Source: Sphingomonas beigongshangi
Lineage (GTDB): Bacteria; Pseudomonadota; Alphaproteobacteria; Sphingomonadales; Sphingomonadaceae
Direction of reading: 5' to 3'
Assembly: GCF_016820445.1 (NCBI RefSeq)
Contig: NZ_JADHDT010000005.1
Coordinates: 285,591 to 349,590, forward strand
Length of the DNA stretch: 64,000 nucleotides
Shown here: positions 54,613 through 63,244 of the stretch, piece after piece
Layout: each line of letters opens with the position of its first letter
Numbering within the stretch: position 1 is the first letter of the stretch
Program-made: the position numbers and the translations under genes
The notes under the pieces: model-generated
Seen by the model: only the letters and a program-made list of their open reading frames with translations
The model's database searches: none
What the model was told of the DNA's origin: nothing

Positions 54613-56564
54613 GCCGGCACCCGATCATGGGCATAGGTCAGGCGATAATCGGTGAGGTCTGCCGTCTCTGTCATCCGCCACATGTCGAGGATGCGGAACG
54701 GATTGTTGACGACGATCCGCCCCTTCGAATTGCGGACGTAGCCATCGACACCGGGATAGGTCCACACCAGTCCCGCATGCGTCGCGTCGACGCGCGCGTT
54801 ATAGGCTTCGTACACCTCCGGTCGCACATCGACGGTGGCGATGCCGCCTGCGAACATCTGGCGCAGCAACGACATGACATAGTGCATCTGACGTTCGAGC
54901 ACCGAGATCAGGCTGCCGCCATGGCCGTATTGCGTATTCGGCCCGTAGAGGCAGAAGAAGTTGGGATAGCCCGGCACAACCGTGCCGAGGTAGGCGCGGG
55001 CGTCATCGCCGTCCCAGTCCCCGTGAATGGTACGCCCACCGACGCCGACGACGCGCATCGGCGCCAGCAGGTTGACGACGTCGAACCCCGTCGCCCAGAT
55101 GATCGCATCGGCAGGATGTTCGGCGCCGTCGCTGGTGACGACGCCATGCTGCTTCACGGCCGTGACCGCACCTTGCACATAAGTGACGTTCGGGCGCGCC
55201 AGCATGCGATACCAGCCGTTGTCGAGCAACATCCGCTTGCCGAACGGCGGGTAGGGCGGGATCATCGCGGGGATCAGGTCGGGCCGCTTGCTGAGCTCGG
55301 TTTCGATATAGCGGGTGAGGCCGCGGCGATGCGAATCGTTGATCGCGTTGATCGAGCGCCCCTGCCCATCCCAGTCGGGATCCTGACGCAGCGCCTCATA
55401 TTGCTTGTCGTTGAATGCCCAGCTCAGCCGCAGCCGATACCACAGGCGATAGAGCGGCATCGCCTGCATCAGCCGTTGCAGCGCGTCCGGGATCGGCTGG
55501 CCGAACTTCGGGAAAGGGGCGACCCATTGCGGCGTACGGTTGACGATGGTCAGCGACGCGACGGTGTCGACGATCGCTGGGCCGACCTGCATCGCGCTGG
55601 CGCCGTTGCCGACCAGCACGACATGTTTGCCGGCGAGGTCGAGGCCGGCGTCGGGATAGCGCGCGGTATGGACGCTCGGCCCTTCAAACCGGTCGAGGCC
55701 GGGGACGTCGGGCAGGCGCGGCTTGTTGAACGCGCCGACGCCGCTGAGGATCATGCTGGCGGTCAGCGTTTCTTCGTGGCCATCGGCATCGGCGATGTCG
55801 ACATGCCACGCTGCTGCTTCTGCATCCCAGCGTGCTTCCGTTACTTCCAGCCCGAAGCGGATGTGACGGCGCAGGTCGAACCGATCGGCGACGTCGTGCA
55901 GATAGGCGTGGATTTCGCGGCTGCCGGCGAAATAGCGAGACCAGGCGAAGGGGGCGTAGGAAAAAGAATAGAGGTGGCTCGGCACGTCGCAGGCGGCGCC
56001 GGGATAGCGGTTTTCGAACCATACCCCGCCCAGATCGCCGCGCCGCTCGACGATGGTGAATGGGATGCCCGCCGCGGCGAACTGGATCGCCGCCGACAGG
56101 CCCGAGATCCCCGCGCCGATGATGAGCGCGCGAAAGCCGGGTGGGGGTGCGATGCCGTTCGCGGCCTCAATCGCCGGCTCTTCGCCGGGCAGTTGCAGCT
56201 CGTGCCGGATCATCGCCGCATAGCCGGCGGGAATCGCCTCGCCGAGCGACACACTCATCATCCGGACTAGCAGCGCATCGTCGGGAACGGGTAGCGCGGG
56301 CGCGCGGCCGGCGAACCAGTCGGTGAAGGCGTCACGCGCCGCGGCGCGGATCTCATCCTGCACTGCGGTCGGCAAACCGCCGTCGTCATTGTCGTCGAGC
56401 CCACGAGTGCGTGCGGGGATGAAGCGCCCCTCAATCCAGCCGGTATCGCCGGTCAGCTGCACCAGCACGCAGGCGAGCGTCGGGATGTTCGCCTGCGCGA
56501 TTGCCTCTGCGAGCCAGGTTGGCGCGCCGCCAGCCGCGGCATCCTCTCGTATCGACTCGGTCAT
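54609..56564 (-). CDS. Flavin monooxygenase, Baeyer-Villiger type
   Basis: 651 residues. The FAD motif is ALIIGAGISGLSAAIQFAAAG (about 146-166), the NADPH motif HVVLVGNGASAMQVGPAI (about 315-332), and between them FEGPSVHTARYP, which follows the BVMO fingerprint FxGxxxHxxxWP with Tyr for Trp. WATGFD near the end is typical. Such enzymes turn ketones into esters or lactones with O2 and NADPH. There is an N-terminal extension of about 140 residues of helical character, as in the longer cyclic-ketone BVMOs. First gene of the operon; GAGGAAAG precedes the ATG. Confidence 0.88.
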   Translation of the reverse strand: MTESIREDAAAGGAPTWLAEAIAQANIPTLACVLVQLTGDTGWIEGRFIPARTRGLDDNDDGGLPTAVQDEIRAAARDAFTDWFAGRAPALPVPDDALLVRMMSVSLGEAIPAGYAAMIRHELQLPGEEPAIEAANGIAPPPGFRALIIGAGISGLSAAIQFAAAGIPFTIVERRGDLGGVWFENRYPGAACDVPSHLYSFSYAPFAWSRYFAGSREIHAYLHDVADRFDLRRHIRFGLEVTEARWDAEAAAWHVDIADADGHEETLTASMILSGVGAFNKPRLPDVPGLDRFEGPSVHTARYPDAGLDLAGKHVVLVGNGASAMQVGPAIVDTVASLTIVNRTPQWVAPFPKFGQPIPDALQRLMQAMPLYRLWYRLRLSWAFNDKQYEALRQDPDWDGQGRSINAINDSHRRGLTRYIETELSKRPDLIPAMIPPYPPFGKRMLLDNGWYRMLARPNVTYVQGAVTAVKQHGVVTSDGAEHPADAIIWATGFDVVNLLAPMRVVGVGGRTIHGDWDGDDARAYLGTVVPGYPNFFCLYGPNTQYGHGGSLISVLERQMHYVMSLLRQMFAGGIATVDVRPEVYEAYNARVDATHAGLVWTYPGVDGYVRNSKGRIVVNNPFRILDMWRMTETADLTDYRLTYAHDRVPA

Positions 56565-56623
56565 CGAGTTCTTCTTTCCTCGCGCGCCGGACGACGGGGC
56601 GTCCGGCTGCTCTCCTGGAACGA

Positions 56624-56668
56624 GATATGGCCGGGTCGTCGAATTTAGTCAACACTGTTGTTGACTAA
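56624..56668 (-). promoter_or_regulatory. Operator and promoter of the monooxygenase operon
   Basis: TTAGTCAACA-CTGT-TGTTGACTAA at 56645-56668 is a perfect palindrome of 10-bp arms, the longest of the set. On the minus strand it supplies the -35 TTGACT (56647-56652), followed after 17 bases by CATATC (56624-56629). It also covers the last codons of the esterase gene, whose stop lies inside it. Confidence 0.72.
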
Positions 56669-57551
56669 GAAGCGTCGTGGCCATTTCCGTGATGGCGCGG
56701 TCGGCCAGCGAGGTGAGTCTCGGCAGGCTGACGAAGCCGTGGATCATGCCCGGATAACAGGTGAGCGTCGCCGTGCCGCCCTGCGCCGCGATCGCCGCGA
56801 CGAACGCTTCGCCTTCGTCGCGCAACGGGTCAAAGGCGGCGGTGATGACATGCGTCGGTGGCAGGTGGCCGAGGTCGGCGGCGAGCAGACCGTCACCTGC
56901 CTTGTTGGGGGCAGCGCACAGATAGGTGCTCCACGCCCATCGCATCCAGTCGCGCGTCAGCATGTGGCCCTCGCCCAGTCGCTGCCATGATGGCGTTGCG
57001 CAGGCGGGAGAGATTGCGGGGTAGAACAGGCCCAGCCCCGCCACGGCGATGCCGTCGCGGGGGGCGTGCAGCGCCGTCATGGCCGCCAGATAGCCGCCGG
57101 CGCTGTCGCCGCAAAGAAGGAGGCGCGCCGAACTTTGTGTTGTCGCAACCCAGCGGAGTGCCGCCGCGCAATCCTCCTGCGCGGCGGGCTGCGTAGCCTC
57201 CGGAGCGAGACGGTAGCCGACCGACACCACCCGCGCGCCGCTAGCCAGCGCGAGCATCCGGCACAGCGCATCGTGCGTCTCCAGCGAGCCGGCGACGAAC
57301 CCGCCGCCGTGCATGAAAAGGATCGTGGCGGCAGGGGGCGGCGTGGGCCGGTAGAGCCGCATCGGCACACCGCATGGCGTCCATGCGGATGTAACTTCGG
57401 GCAGGGCCGGGCCAGTCGCGGCGATCATCGGACTATCCAGGCGCGCGCGATACGCCGCCATCGGCATGTCGGCGCGTGGCGGACGGAGCGCGGCACGCGG
57501 ATCGGCGAGCAGTGCGGCGAAGGCGGGCGCGAGCGATGCGGGATCGGTCAT
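56649..57551 (-). CDS. HSL-family alpha/beta hydrolase (esterase/lipase)
   Basis: 300 residues from ATG 57551. The HGGG oxyanion motif is FMHGGGFVAGSLETHD; the nucleophile is in LLCGDSAGGYLAAM; the Asp lies in FDPLRDEGEAF and the His in MIHGFVSLPR. These enzymes cut short to medium esters; in this island it may hydrolyse the ester or lactone formed by the monooxygenase. It ends inside the operator of the monooxygenase operon and diverges from the TetR gene. An upstream ATG at 57581 is less likely because it would overlap the operator region. Confidence 0.88.
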   Translation of the reverse strand: MTDPASLAPAFAALLADPRAALRPPRADMPMAAYRARLDSPMIAATGPALPEVTSAWTPCGVPMRLYRPTPPPAATILFMHGGGFVAGSLETHDALCRMLALASGARVVSVGYRLAPEATQPAAQEDCAAALRWVATTQSSARLLLCGDSAGGYLAAMTALHAPRDGIAVAGLGLFYPAISPACATPSWQRLGEGHMLTRDWMRWAWSTYLCAAPNKAGDGLLAADLGHLPPTHVITAAFDPLRDEGEAFVAAIAAQGGTATLTCYPGMIHGFVSLPRLTSLADRAITEMATTLLSQQQC

Positions 57552-57583
57552 CGGCGGCAGCTTGCACCGCCATGTCTGCAAAC

Positions 57584-57624
57584 GTCAACGTCAATGTTGA
57601 CACGCTGGCGGGGGATCGTTTGAT
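57584..57624. promoter_or_regulatory. Operator in the divergent esterase/TetR control region
   Basis: GTCAACG-TCAA-TGTTGAC at 57584-57601, one mismatch between arms. Its right end gives TTGACA (57597-57602), and TTTGAT follows after 16 bases, a promoter for the TetR gene; in the other direction TTGACG faces the esterase. One site can thus control both genes. Confidence 0.65.
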
Positions 57625-57653
57625 CTGCCCAGCGGGCTGGTGCAAGAGGCGCT

Positions 57654-58334
57654 ATGGACGACAAAAATCAGGACAAGCCGGTCAAGCAAAGCGGCATCGG
57701 CCGCCGCCGCTCGGCCGCGCGCACCGATTCCAGCGCGACATATCAAGCCAAGCGCAAGGAGATCGCCGAGGCCGCGGTGCGTGTCTTCAATCGCTTGGGT
57801 TTCAAGCAGGCCAGCATCGCTGCGGTGGCGGAGGAAATGGGCGTCGACCGCGCCTCGCTCTATTATTACATCTCTTCGAAGGAGGAGTTGTTCGACGAGG
57901 TCGTCCGCACCGTGGTCGAGCGCAATTGCGCGATGGCCAAGCAGATCGAAACCAGCGACCTAGCACCGCGCCGCAAGTTGCGCGACCTGATCGTCATGTT
58001 GATGACGTCCTACGGCGATCATTATCCTCTGTTCTACATCTATATCCGCGAAAACCTGAGCCACGTCAGTGATGCGCGATCGCAATGGTCGAAGGACATG
58101 CGCGAAGTGAACCGGCTGACGACGCAAAGCATGATCGCGATCATCGAGCAGGGCTATGCCGACGGTAGCCTGCGCAATCTCGGGCCGGCGCAGATCGTCG
58201 CTTTCGGTATCTTCGGCGTCATCGGTTGGACGCACCGTTGGTTCCGCCCCGGGGAGAGCGATGCGAGCGCGCAGGAGATTGGGCGAACGTATGCAGAGAT
58301 GATCCTGTCGGGTTTAGAAAACCCCTACGACTAA
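57654..58334 (+). CDS. TetR-family regulator of the catabolic island
   Basis: 226 residues. A basic, flexible lead of about 30 residues precedes the HTH: RKEIAEAAVRVFNRLGFKQASIAAVAEEMGVDRASLYYYISSKEELFDEV in family form. The ligand domain includes YPLFYIYIRENLSHV and a C-terminal TetR_C-type segment. It is divergently transcribed from the esterase and next to one of three matching palindromes, so it is the best candidate for the common repressor; a CoA thioester intermediate would be a typical inducer. Confidence 0.88.
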   Translation: MDDKNQDKPVKQSGIGRRRSAARTDSSATYQAKRKEIAEAAVRVFNRLGFKQASIAAVAEEMGVDRASLYYYISSKEELFDEVVRTVVERNCAMAKQIETSDLAPRRKLRDLIVMLMTSYGDHYPLFYIYIRENLSHVSDARSQWSKDMREVNRLTTQSMIAIIEQGYADGSLRNLGPAQIVAFGIFGVIGWTHRWFRPGESDASAQEIGRTYAEMILSGLENPYD

Positions 58335-58956
58335 TTATAAATACAAAATGATTTGCTCTAATCGGTCCTGCGTTGACGCTGGCAGTAACCGTTAATACTT
58401 TTATTCGTGGCACATGACGGTGGGCAAGGGCGCCACAGGCTCCGTCAAACCAAATGCACCTGCTGTTGAATGGATAATCGTGGCATAGCGGCGGGGCATC
58501 GCGCACCTCGATTCATGAATGCCGACGAATTGTTTAGGTGGCGATGATTGTATGCGAGGTGACCAGCACGTGCCACTTCTTTCAAGTGACGGGGGCGGCA
58601 AGGTTCACCCCAAGTCAGTTGCCGCAGGCGGTGGCAACGGCATGATCTGCGACTGCTAAGATTGCGGCAAGGGCAGCCTGATGACGACAGCACAGATGGT
58701 GACGGCCGCTGCGGTCACGACATCGTCCGCCGCACCGATGCCGCTCAACGTTAGAGAATGGCTCGGGCCGAACAATTTATCTCCCCCGCTCACTCGGATT
58801 CGACGAAGAGGGTCTAATCCAGGCAGTCGTCTACATCGACGACACCGGCCAGCCGATGCCCGGCATCTACCGGCTTCGTGCCGATTGGCGGCTTGCCAAT
58901 GGCCGTCCAGCACCGTCGTCGGCCGATGTTACGCTCGCCGCTGCCCGGCTTCCTAG
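58335..58956. other. Gene-poor stretch after the island
   Basis: More than 600 bases, first AT-rich (TTATAAATACAAAAT just after the TetR stop) and then GC-rich. Several short readings exist on both strands, none with a recognisable domain. Part of the right end may be degraded IS6 transposase sequence. Confidence 0.4.
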
Positions 58957-59253
58957 CGTCACGGCTCGCCCAACACCATCACGACCGACGGTCTACGCAT
59001 CTATGGTGCAGCGATGGATGAATTGGCCTACCGGAATCCCGAAAGATTGGCCGCTGGGCCAACAACCGGATCGAGAACAGCCACCTGCCATTCCGACAAA
59101 GGGACCGGGCAATGCTGCGCTTCAGACAGATGAAGACGCTACAGAAGTTCGCCTCCGTCCACGCCAACGTCCACAACCACTTCAGCCTGGAACGTCACCT
59201 CGTCGACCGAGTAACCTACCGGGAACGACGCTCTGCCGCGCTTGGGGAGCGGT
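58957..59253 (+). pseudogene. IS6-family transposase remnant
   Basis: Two frames together rebuild the C-terminal third of an IS6-type DDE transposase: RHGSPNTITTDGLRIYGAAMDEL (with the second catalytic Asp in TTDGL) up to about 59038, then, after a frameshift, RWANNRIENSHLPFRQRDRA, MLRFRQMKTLQKFASVHANV and HNHFSLERHLVDR to the stop at 59251-59253, with the final catalytic Glu in RIENSH. The first Asp and the N-terminus are missing; a TAG lies directly before the fragment. No terminal repeats were seen. Dead element. Confidence 0.75.
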
Positions 59254-59317
59254 AGGCGCTTATCAGCTGAACGTCGGCGTCAAAGACTGAAATGCATCGT
59301 GTGGAGAGCGGTTCGTA

Positions 59318-59968
59318 TTAGACTGACAGCACCAGCAGGAACGTTGAAAAGCGGACTAAGCGCGCCCGATCTGCTATGGTAAACGAATGGCGGATGTTGG
59401 AAGGCATCAAGGGCAACGCGAACGTCTGGAAATGGGTCTTCGTGGTAACCATTCCACCCGCTTTATGCATTGAAAATCCAAGAACGGCTGATTTGAATCT
59501 GTTGCCATTCTCGTCAATGGAGATCCGCAAGTCAGAATTAGAGAAGGCTGGCGTTCAAGTGGACGAGGCCAACCACTGGCCGGTGCCATCTTCAAAATTT
59601 AAGAAAAGCTCTTGACTGCCCCATCGGATAACCGGGTTTTTTGTTGGAAAGTAAGTGCTTACTGCATTCATCAGCGCAATCCGATCGTCAGCTTTGGTCG
59701 AGCCTGAGCCGCAGCCAGCGAGCCAAATTTCAATGTTGTCCGTTTGCTGGAGGCTCGCGGCAGCGTCGTCGAGCATCTCTGTCGTATCATCTAAAATCAT
59801 GTGGGGTGCCGTCTGATGCACCATCCAGGCTCGACATTGACTATGGTTCAGCACTGCCACGATGCCGCAGGTTGATGCACCTCCAGTTTCAAGAATGTCA
59901 CCACTTTCAGCCATGGCCCACTCGTCCATCCCAAGATCGGCGTGTCCGTCGACGATCTCCACCTGCAT
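59318..59968 (-). pseudogene. Gene interrupted by an in-frame stop; possible CheD-like domain
   Basis: One reading frame of 216 codons with a single TGA at 59555-59557 (after WLASST). Both halves look protein-like: the first ends GTGQWLASST, the second continues TPAFSNSDLRISIDENGNRF to FLLVLSV. The N-terminal half has Cys34 in GASTCGIVAVL and His51 in WMVHQTAP, spaced 17 apart, the same spacing as the Cys-His pair of CheD-type glutamine deamidases. That resemblance is weak and from memory. Without the downstream part the first 137 residues could still be a protein. Confidence 0.4.
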
Positions 59969-60121
59969 TGTGTTACCTTCCTGCTCCGAGGCAATTTAAG
60001 GTGCGTATCACGGCCGTTAACTTCGTCTACTGGGACGTACAGACCTGCCGTGTCGAGTCTGAACGAACGTCCGGTTTGAAGAAGCCCGTGAGCGTGAGTG
60101 AACGACCGGATTTGGGTCTGC

Positions 60122-60754
60122 TCAGACCTCGGTTCGCTCAGCGAGTTCCAAGGCATCCTCTACGTCGACGCCCAGATAGCGGACGGTGCTGTCGATCTTG
60201 GCATGACCCAAGAGAATTTGAACGGCCCGCAGATTGCCGGTGGCTTTGTAGATAATGGACGCCTTTGTTCGCCGAAGGGAGTGGGTGCCGTATTCCTGAG
60301 GAGCAAGGCCGATGCCGACCACCCATTCGTGCACGAGGCGGGCATATTGGCGTGTGCTCATGTGAGCCATGTAGTCGTTGCGGCTCGGGAAGACGAAGTC
60401 GTTCAGCGTGCCACCGCGACGCTCGAGCCATGACCGCAGCGTCTTTCGCGCCGTCTCCATCAGTTCGAACTGCACCGGTCGCTTGGTCTTCTGCTGCACG
60501 ATGATGGCGCGGTCGCGAATACGGCCGCCGGAGACCACGTCGCCGATGCGGATCCTGACCACGTCACAGCCGCGTAGCTTGCTATCGATAGCCAAGTCGA
60601 AGAGCGCTCGATCGCGCAATCGCCTGTGCTGGTCAAGCCAGAAGCGGATCGCCCAGACCTGCTGCTGCTTCAGCGCCCGCTTGGCGCCGATCAAACGGCC
60701 CTCGTTCCAAGGGCGGAGTTCGTGGAAGGCGGGATCCACTGCCGAGTGCCCCAT
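60122..60754 (-). CDS. Tyrosine recombinase/integrase, short form
   Basis: 210 residues, the catalytic domain only. Conserved parts: ALFDLAIDSKLRGCDVVRIRIGDV with the first Arg, the Lys-bearing beta hairpin near IIVQQKTKRPVQFEL, HSLRRTKASIIYKATGNLRAVQILLGHAKIDSTVRYL in family form with His, Arg, His and the nucleophile Tyr. The N-terminal SAM-like arm-binding domain is nearly absent, as in some small integron-like or conjugative element integrases. It is alone here, so its substrate DNA is unclear. Confidence 0.85.
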   Translation of the reverse strand: MGHSAVDPAFHELRPWNEGRLIGAKRALKQQQVWAIRFWLDQHRRLRDRALFDLAIDSKLRGCDVVRIRIGDVVSGGRIRDRAIIVQQKTKRPVQFELMETARKTLRSWLERRGGTLNDFVFPSRNDYMAHMSTRQYARLVHEWVVGIGLAPQEYGTHSLRRTKASIIYKATGNLRAVQILLGHAKIDSTVRYLGVDVEDALELAERTEV

Positions 60755-60975
60755 CGCCGATCTCCTCTCTGCCGAGTCGATGCACGAGCATATCGGATCG
60801 CGGTAAACCAGCGGTTCCAGGACGTGGTTTTCGCTCGCAGATCGCGCGGATCCTCAGTCAGCGTCTCCAGACCTGAGGGCGGCTTCGAGCGATCAATTTC
60901 GTTTTGGAGCGCTTCAAAACGGACGGTCCGCTTCTGCCCACTTGCAGTCATTGGGCGAAATTATAACATCGCAGC

Positions 60976-61344
60976 ATGTTCGACGCCCAAGCTATCTGTG
61001 AAGCTGCCATAGGGCGTGGCTTCAAACGCAAGGGAAAGGCAAATTGGATACGCCGCACAGACGAGTTCGTGCAGCTTGTGAACCTTCAAGGATCGGCTTG
61101 GTCAGAAGGTCAGAGCTACCTAAATTTTGCGATGTGGCCCCTCGCGCTCGGGGAACCGAATAGCCTTGCGGAAAGTAAGATGATGTTCCGCACCCGAGCC
61201 GAGGACCTTGGCGCAACTGACCTCGATGCGTTGTTCGATGCGGCAGACCGGCTGAAGTCGCTCAAGGATTTGCGGGCGGCGCTTGCTGTCCGTTCGGTGT
61301 CGGGCCTTATCAGCGTGGCGCTACGCCACCTTCTCGACGAGTGA
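60976..61344 (+). CDS. DUF4304-like protein
   Basis: 122 residues. GRGFKRKGKANWIRRTDEFVQLVNLQGSAWSEGQSYLNFAMWPLAL in family form is the DUF4304 pattern, found in many small proteins next to mobile or polymorphic toxin loci. No catalytic motif is evident. It diverges from the tyrosine recombinase. The 220 bases between them include a GC-rich segment resembling interspersed sphingomonad repeats. Confidence 0.65.
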   Translation: MFDAQAICEAAIGRGFKRKGKANWIRRTDEFVQLVNLQGSAWSEGQSYLNFAMWPLALGEPNSLAESKMMFRTRAEDLGATDLDALFDAADRLKSLKDLRAALAVRSVSGLISVALRHLLDE

Positions 61345-61358
61345 TGAATGTCCGCTGT

Positions 61359-61567
61359 CCCCCAAGCCCGGACGCTGAGGCGAACCATCGCTGTTCCCGA
61401 GAGCCGCCATACGTTCAGCCTAACCATTCCCGGTTCCCCCTCCTCGAAGGCCAATTTCGGGAAAGAGCAAGTGTGAACATATTTTGGGAGAGGCGATGCC
61501 TTTGGCGCGTTTCGGCACGGTCAGAAAGGCCGCTTCCACGATACGGGTCGGTTTTTTGGGAAGGGTG
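61359..61567 (+). repeat. Diverged direct repeat, copy A
   Basis: About 209 bases, aligned end to end with copy B at 62176-62385. Perfectly shared blocks include TTCGGCACGGTCAGAAAGGC and CCATACGTTCAGCCTA. Non-coding. Confidence 0.7.
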
Positions 61568-61612
61568 ACGAAGCTTGGCCGCCCAACAAAATGGGAAAAT
61601 ATGTCGGCGTCC

Positions 61613-62011
61613 TCACCCGTCCCGAAACCCGGCAGCTATGTCCTGAAGCTGCTTGATCCGCGCCAAGGTCAGTTCCGTTTCGCACCGGCTGGCAATTATC
61701 GCTTGAAGGGACCCGCCTTGAGCATAGTCACTTTCTAGTTCACATTGAGCATCGCGATACTTCAGCCATGCACGCTGAGCGTTCTTCAGGTCTTGCACGG
61801 CAGCGGGTGCGCCCCGTCTTTGGTTGGGGACAAACGCCCGATCCGCTTCGCTGGCAGCCTTGAGCACGTCCGGCCACCGCCGATTTAGCTCAGCATCCGC
61901 TCGGTCATAAGCACCTGTCCAACATTGCGCGATTTCGACGTCGCCACCTGCGTTGTCACATGGGGAAGTGGGAACCGGTTTGGCTTGAAGCAGAAGAGCA
62001 GCCAACAACAT
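61613..62011 (-). CDS. LprI-family (DUF1311) exported protein
   Basis: 132 residues from ATG 62011. A short signal peptide (MLLAALLLQAKPVPTSP), then the LprI pattern: CDNAGGDVEIAQCWTGAYDRADAELNRRW, AQRAWLKYRDAQCELESDYAQGGSLQAIIASRCETELTLARIKQL in family form, with four cysteines for two disulfides. In mycobacteria LprI inhibits lysozyme. A second, related gene lies at 63245. Both are in the same repeat-rich flank. Confidence 0.8.
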   Translation of the reverse strand: MLLAALLLQAKPVPTSPCDNAGGDVEIAQCWTGAYDRADAELNRRWPDVLKAASEADRAFVPNQRRGAPAAVQDLKNAQRAWLKYRDAQCELESDYAQGGSLQAIIASRCETELTLARIKQLQDIAAGFRDG

Positions 62012-62175
62012 GATGCTATCCCTATTCTTGCGACTGACGCGAAGGCCACCATATCTGATTAGTGTATTTCGACAACGCCTCCGCTTTCCCGAAACCCGAT
62101 CGTTTTTGGGAAATGGCGGTGCTACGAGATGTCGGCTAAGGCCCTCGGCGTCCCCGTAAGCAGACATTCCACTTT

Positions 62176-62385
62176 CCCCCAGACCCGGGCGCTGGGGCGA
62201 TCCATCGCTCTTCCCGAAAGCGGCCATACGTTCAGCCTAGCCATTCCCGTTTCCCCGTCATCGAGGAAGAATTTGAAGGGAAGCAGCAATTGGGAACATA
62301 TTGTTGAGAAAGGCGATGCCTCTGACGCCTTTCGGCACGGTCAGAAAGGCCTCTTCCTCGATACGGCTTCCTTTTGGGAAGGGTG
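62176..62385 (+). repeat. Diverged direct repeat, copy B
   Basis: Second copy of the 209-base repeat. It lies in the 477-base gap between the lprI-like gene and a secreted unknown; nothing else in that gap is recognisable. Confidence 0.7.
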
Positions 62386-62488
62386 TCAGGTGCGCCTTTG
62401 CCCAGCGCTGGACCGCTTCAGATTAAGCGGTGCCATTAGCTTAATTGGGTTGTAGCGTTGAGCCATTCTTCGATGCGGGAGACAGATC

Positions 62489-63112
62489 ATGGCGTACGGT
62501 GAGATGCTTTGCTTGGCGCTAATTCTGAGCGCCTCGCAAGCGGAAATGGCTAGAGATGTGGCGGCCCTTGCGAAAGCTGATCGACAGGTCCTTCGTAGCT
62601 GCGGAGCTAGCGAGGCGCTCCTAGGCAAAGCTCCAGATGAAGATTGGACCCCAGTCTCAAGTGTAGAAGACCGGCACGTTGCCTTGCGCGCCTTGCTGAA
62701 TGAGCCAATGCCACTGTCGCGTTCGATGATAAGTATCCATGCTGTTGGTGGTGACTTGGAGACTACCGAGTTCAGCGTCATTTTGGAGCGCGGTATAAAT
62801 GGTACTTGGAGTGGAACCGCAGTAGGGCAATCTAAAGCATGGATAGAAGGCGCTAAACCGTATATCTTGCCACGCAAAGCGTGGTTGTTGCCGGACGAGA
62901 AAGGGAGAAGGCTCAACCAGATATTAGCTGACAAATGTTTCTACGCGGAACCAACGACTTTCCATCGCGCAGAGGTGCCGGCGGTCGGCGTGCTATATAT
63001 AAACGTGGAAACTCGCATCTCCAACCATCAAAAGCAGTTTTCTTACAAGGGGGGTCATGTCGATGGACTGAGCAAAGAGCTTACGGATTTGGCATTTCCG
63101 CCATCTTCATGA
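62489..63112 (+). CDS. Exported protein of unknown function
   Basis: 207 residues. The N-terminus MAYGEMLCLALILSASQA can act as a signal peptide. The rest is a soluble domain with VLRSCGASEALLGKAP and ILADKCFYAEP (two Cys, possible disulfide), and strands such as FSVILERGINGTWSGTAVGQ. No family recognised. GC is much lower than the chromosome, in line with acquired DNA. Confidence 0.55.
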   Translation: MAYGEMLCLALILSASQAEMARDVAALAKADRQVLRSCGASEALLGKAPDEDWTPVSSVEDRHVALRALLNEPMPLSRSMISIHAVGGDLETTEFSVILERGINGTWSGTAVGQSKAWIEGAKPYILPRKAWLLPDEKGRRLNQILADKCFYAEPTTFHRAEVPAVGVLYINVETRISNHQKQFSYKGGHVDGLSKELTDLAFPPSS

Positions 63113-63244
63113 GCAGAATCGATGAGCAAATCCTACCGGCTCTGTATTCCCAAATCCGATCTAATTGGGAAAGCCGCAGCCATCTCGCGACACGTTCGTT
63201 TGCAGGAATAATCGCAAACGCTTGCAAATGGACGAGTATGGTTT

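Noticed and set aside
59555..59557. TGA as a selenocysteine codon
   Set aside because: No stem-loop directly after the TGA in the minus-strand reading direction was evident, and the predicted Cys-His pair is elsewhere; nonsense mutation is simpler.
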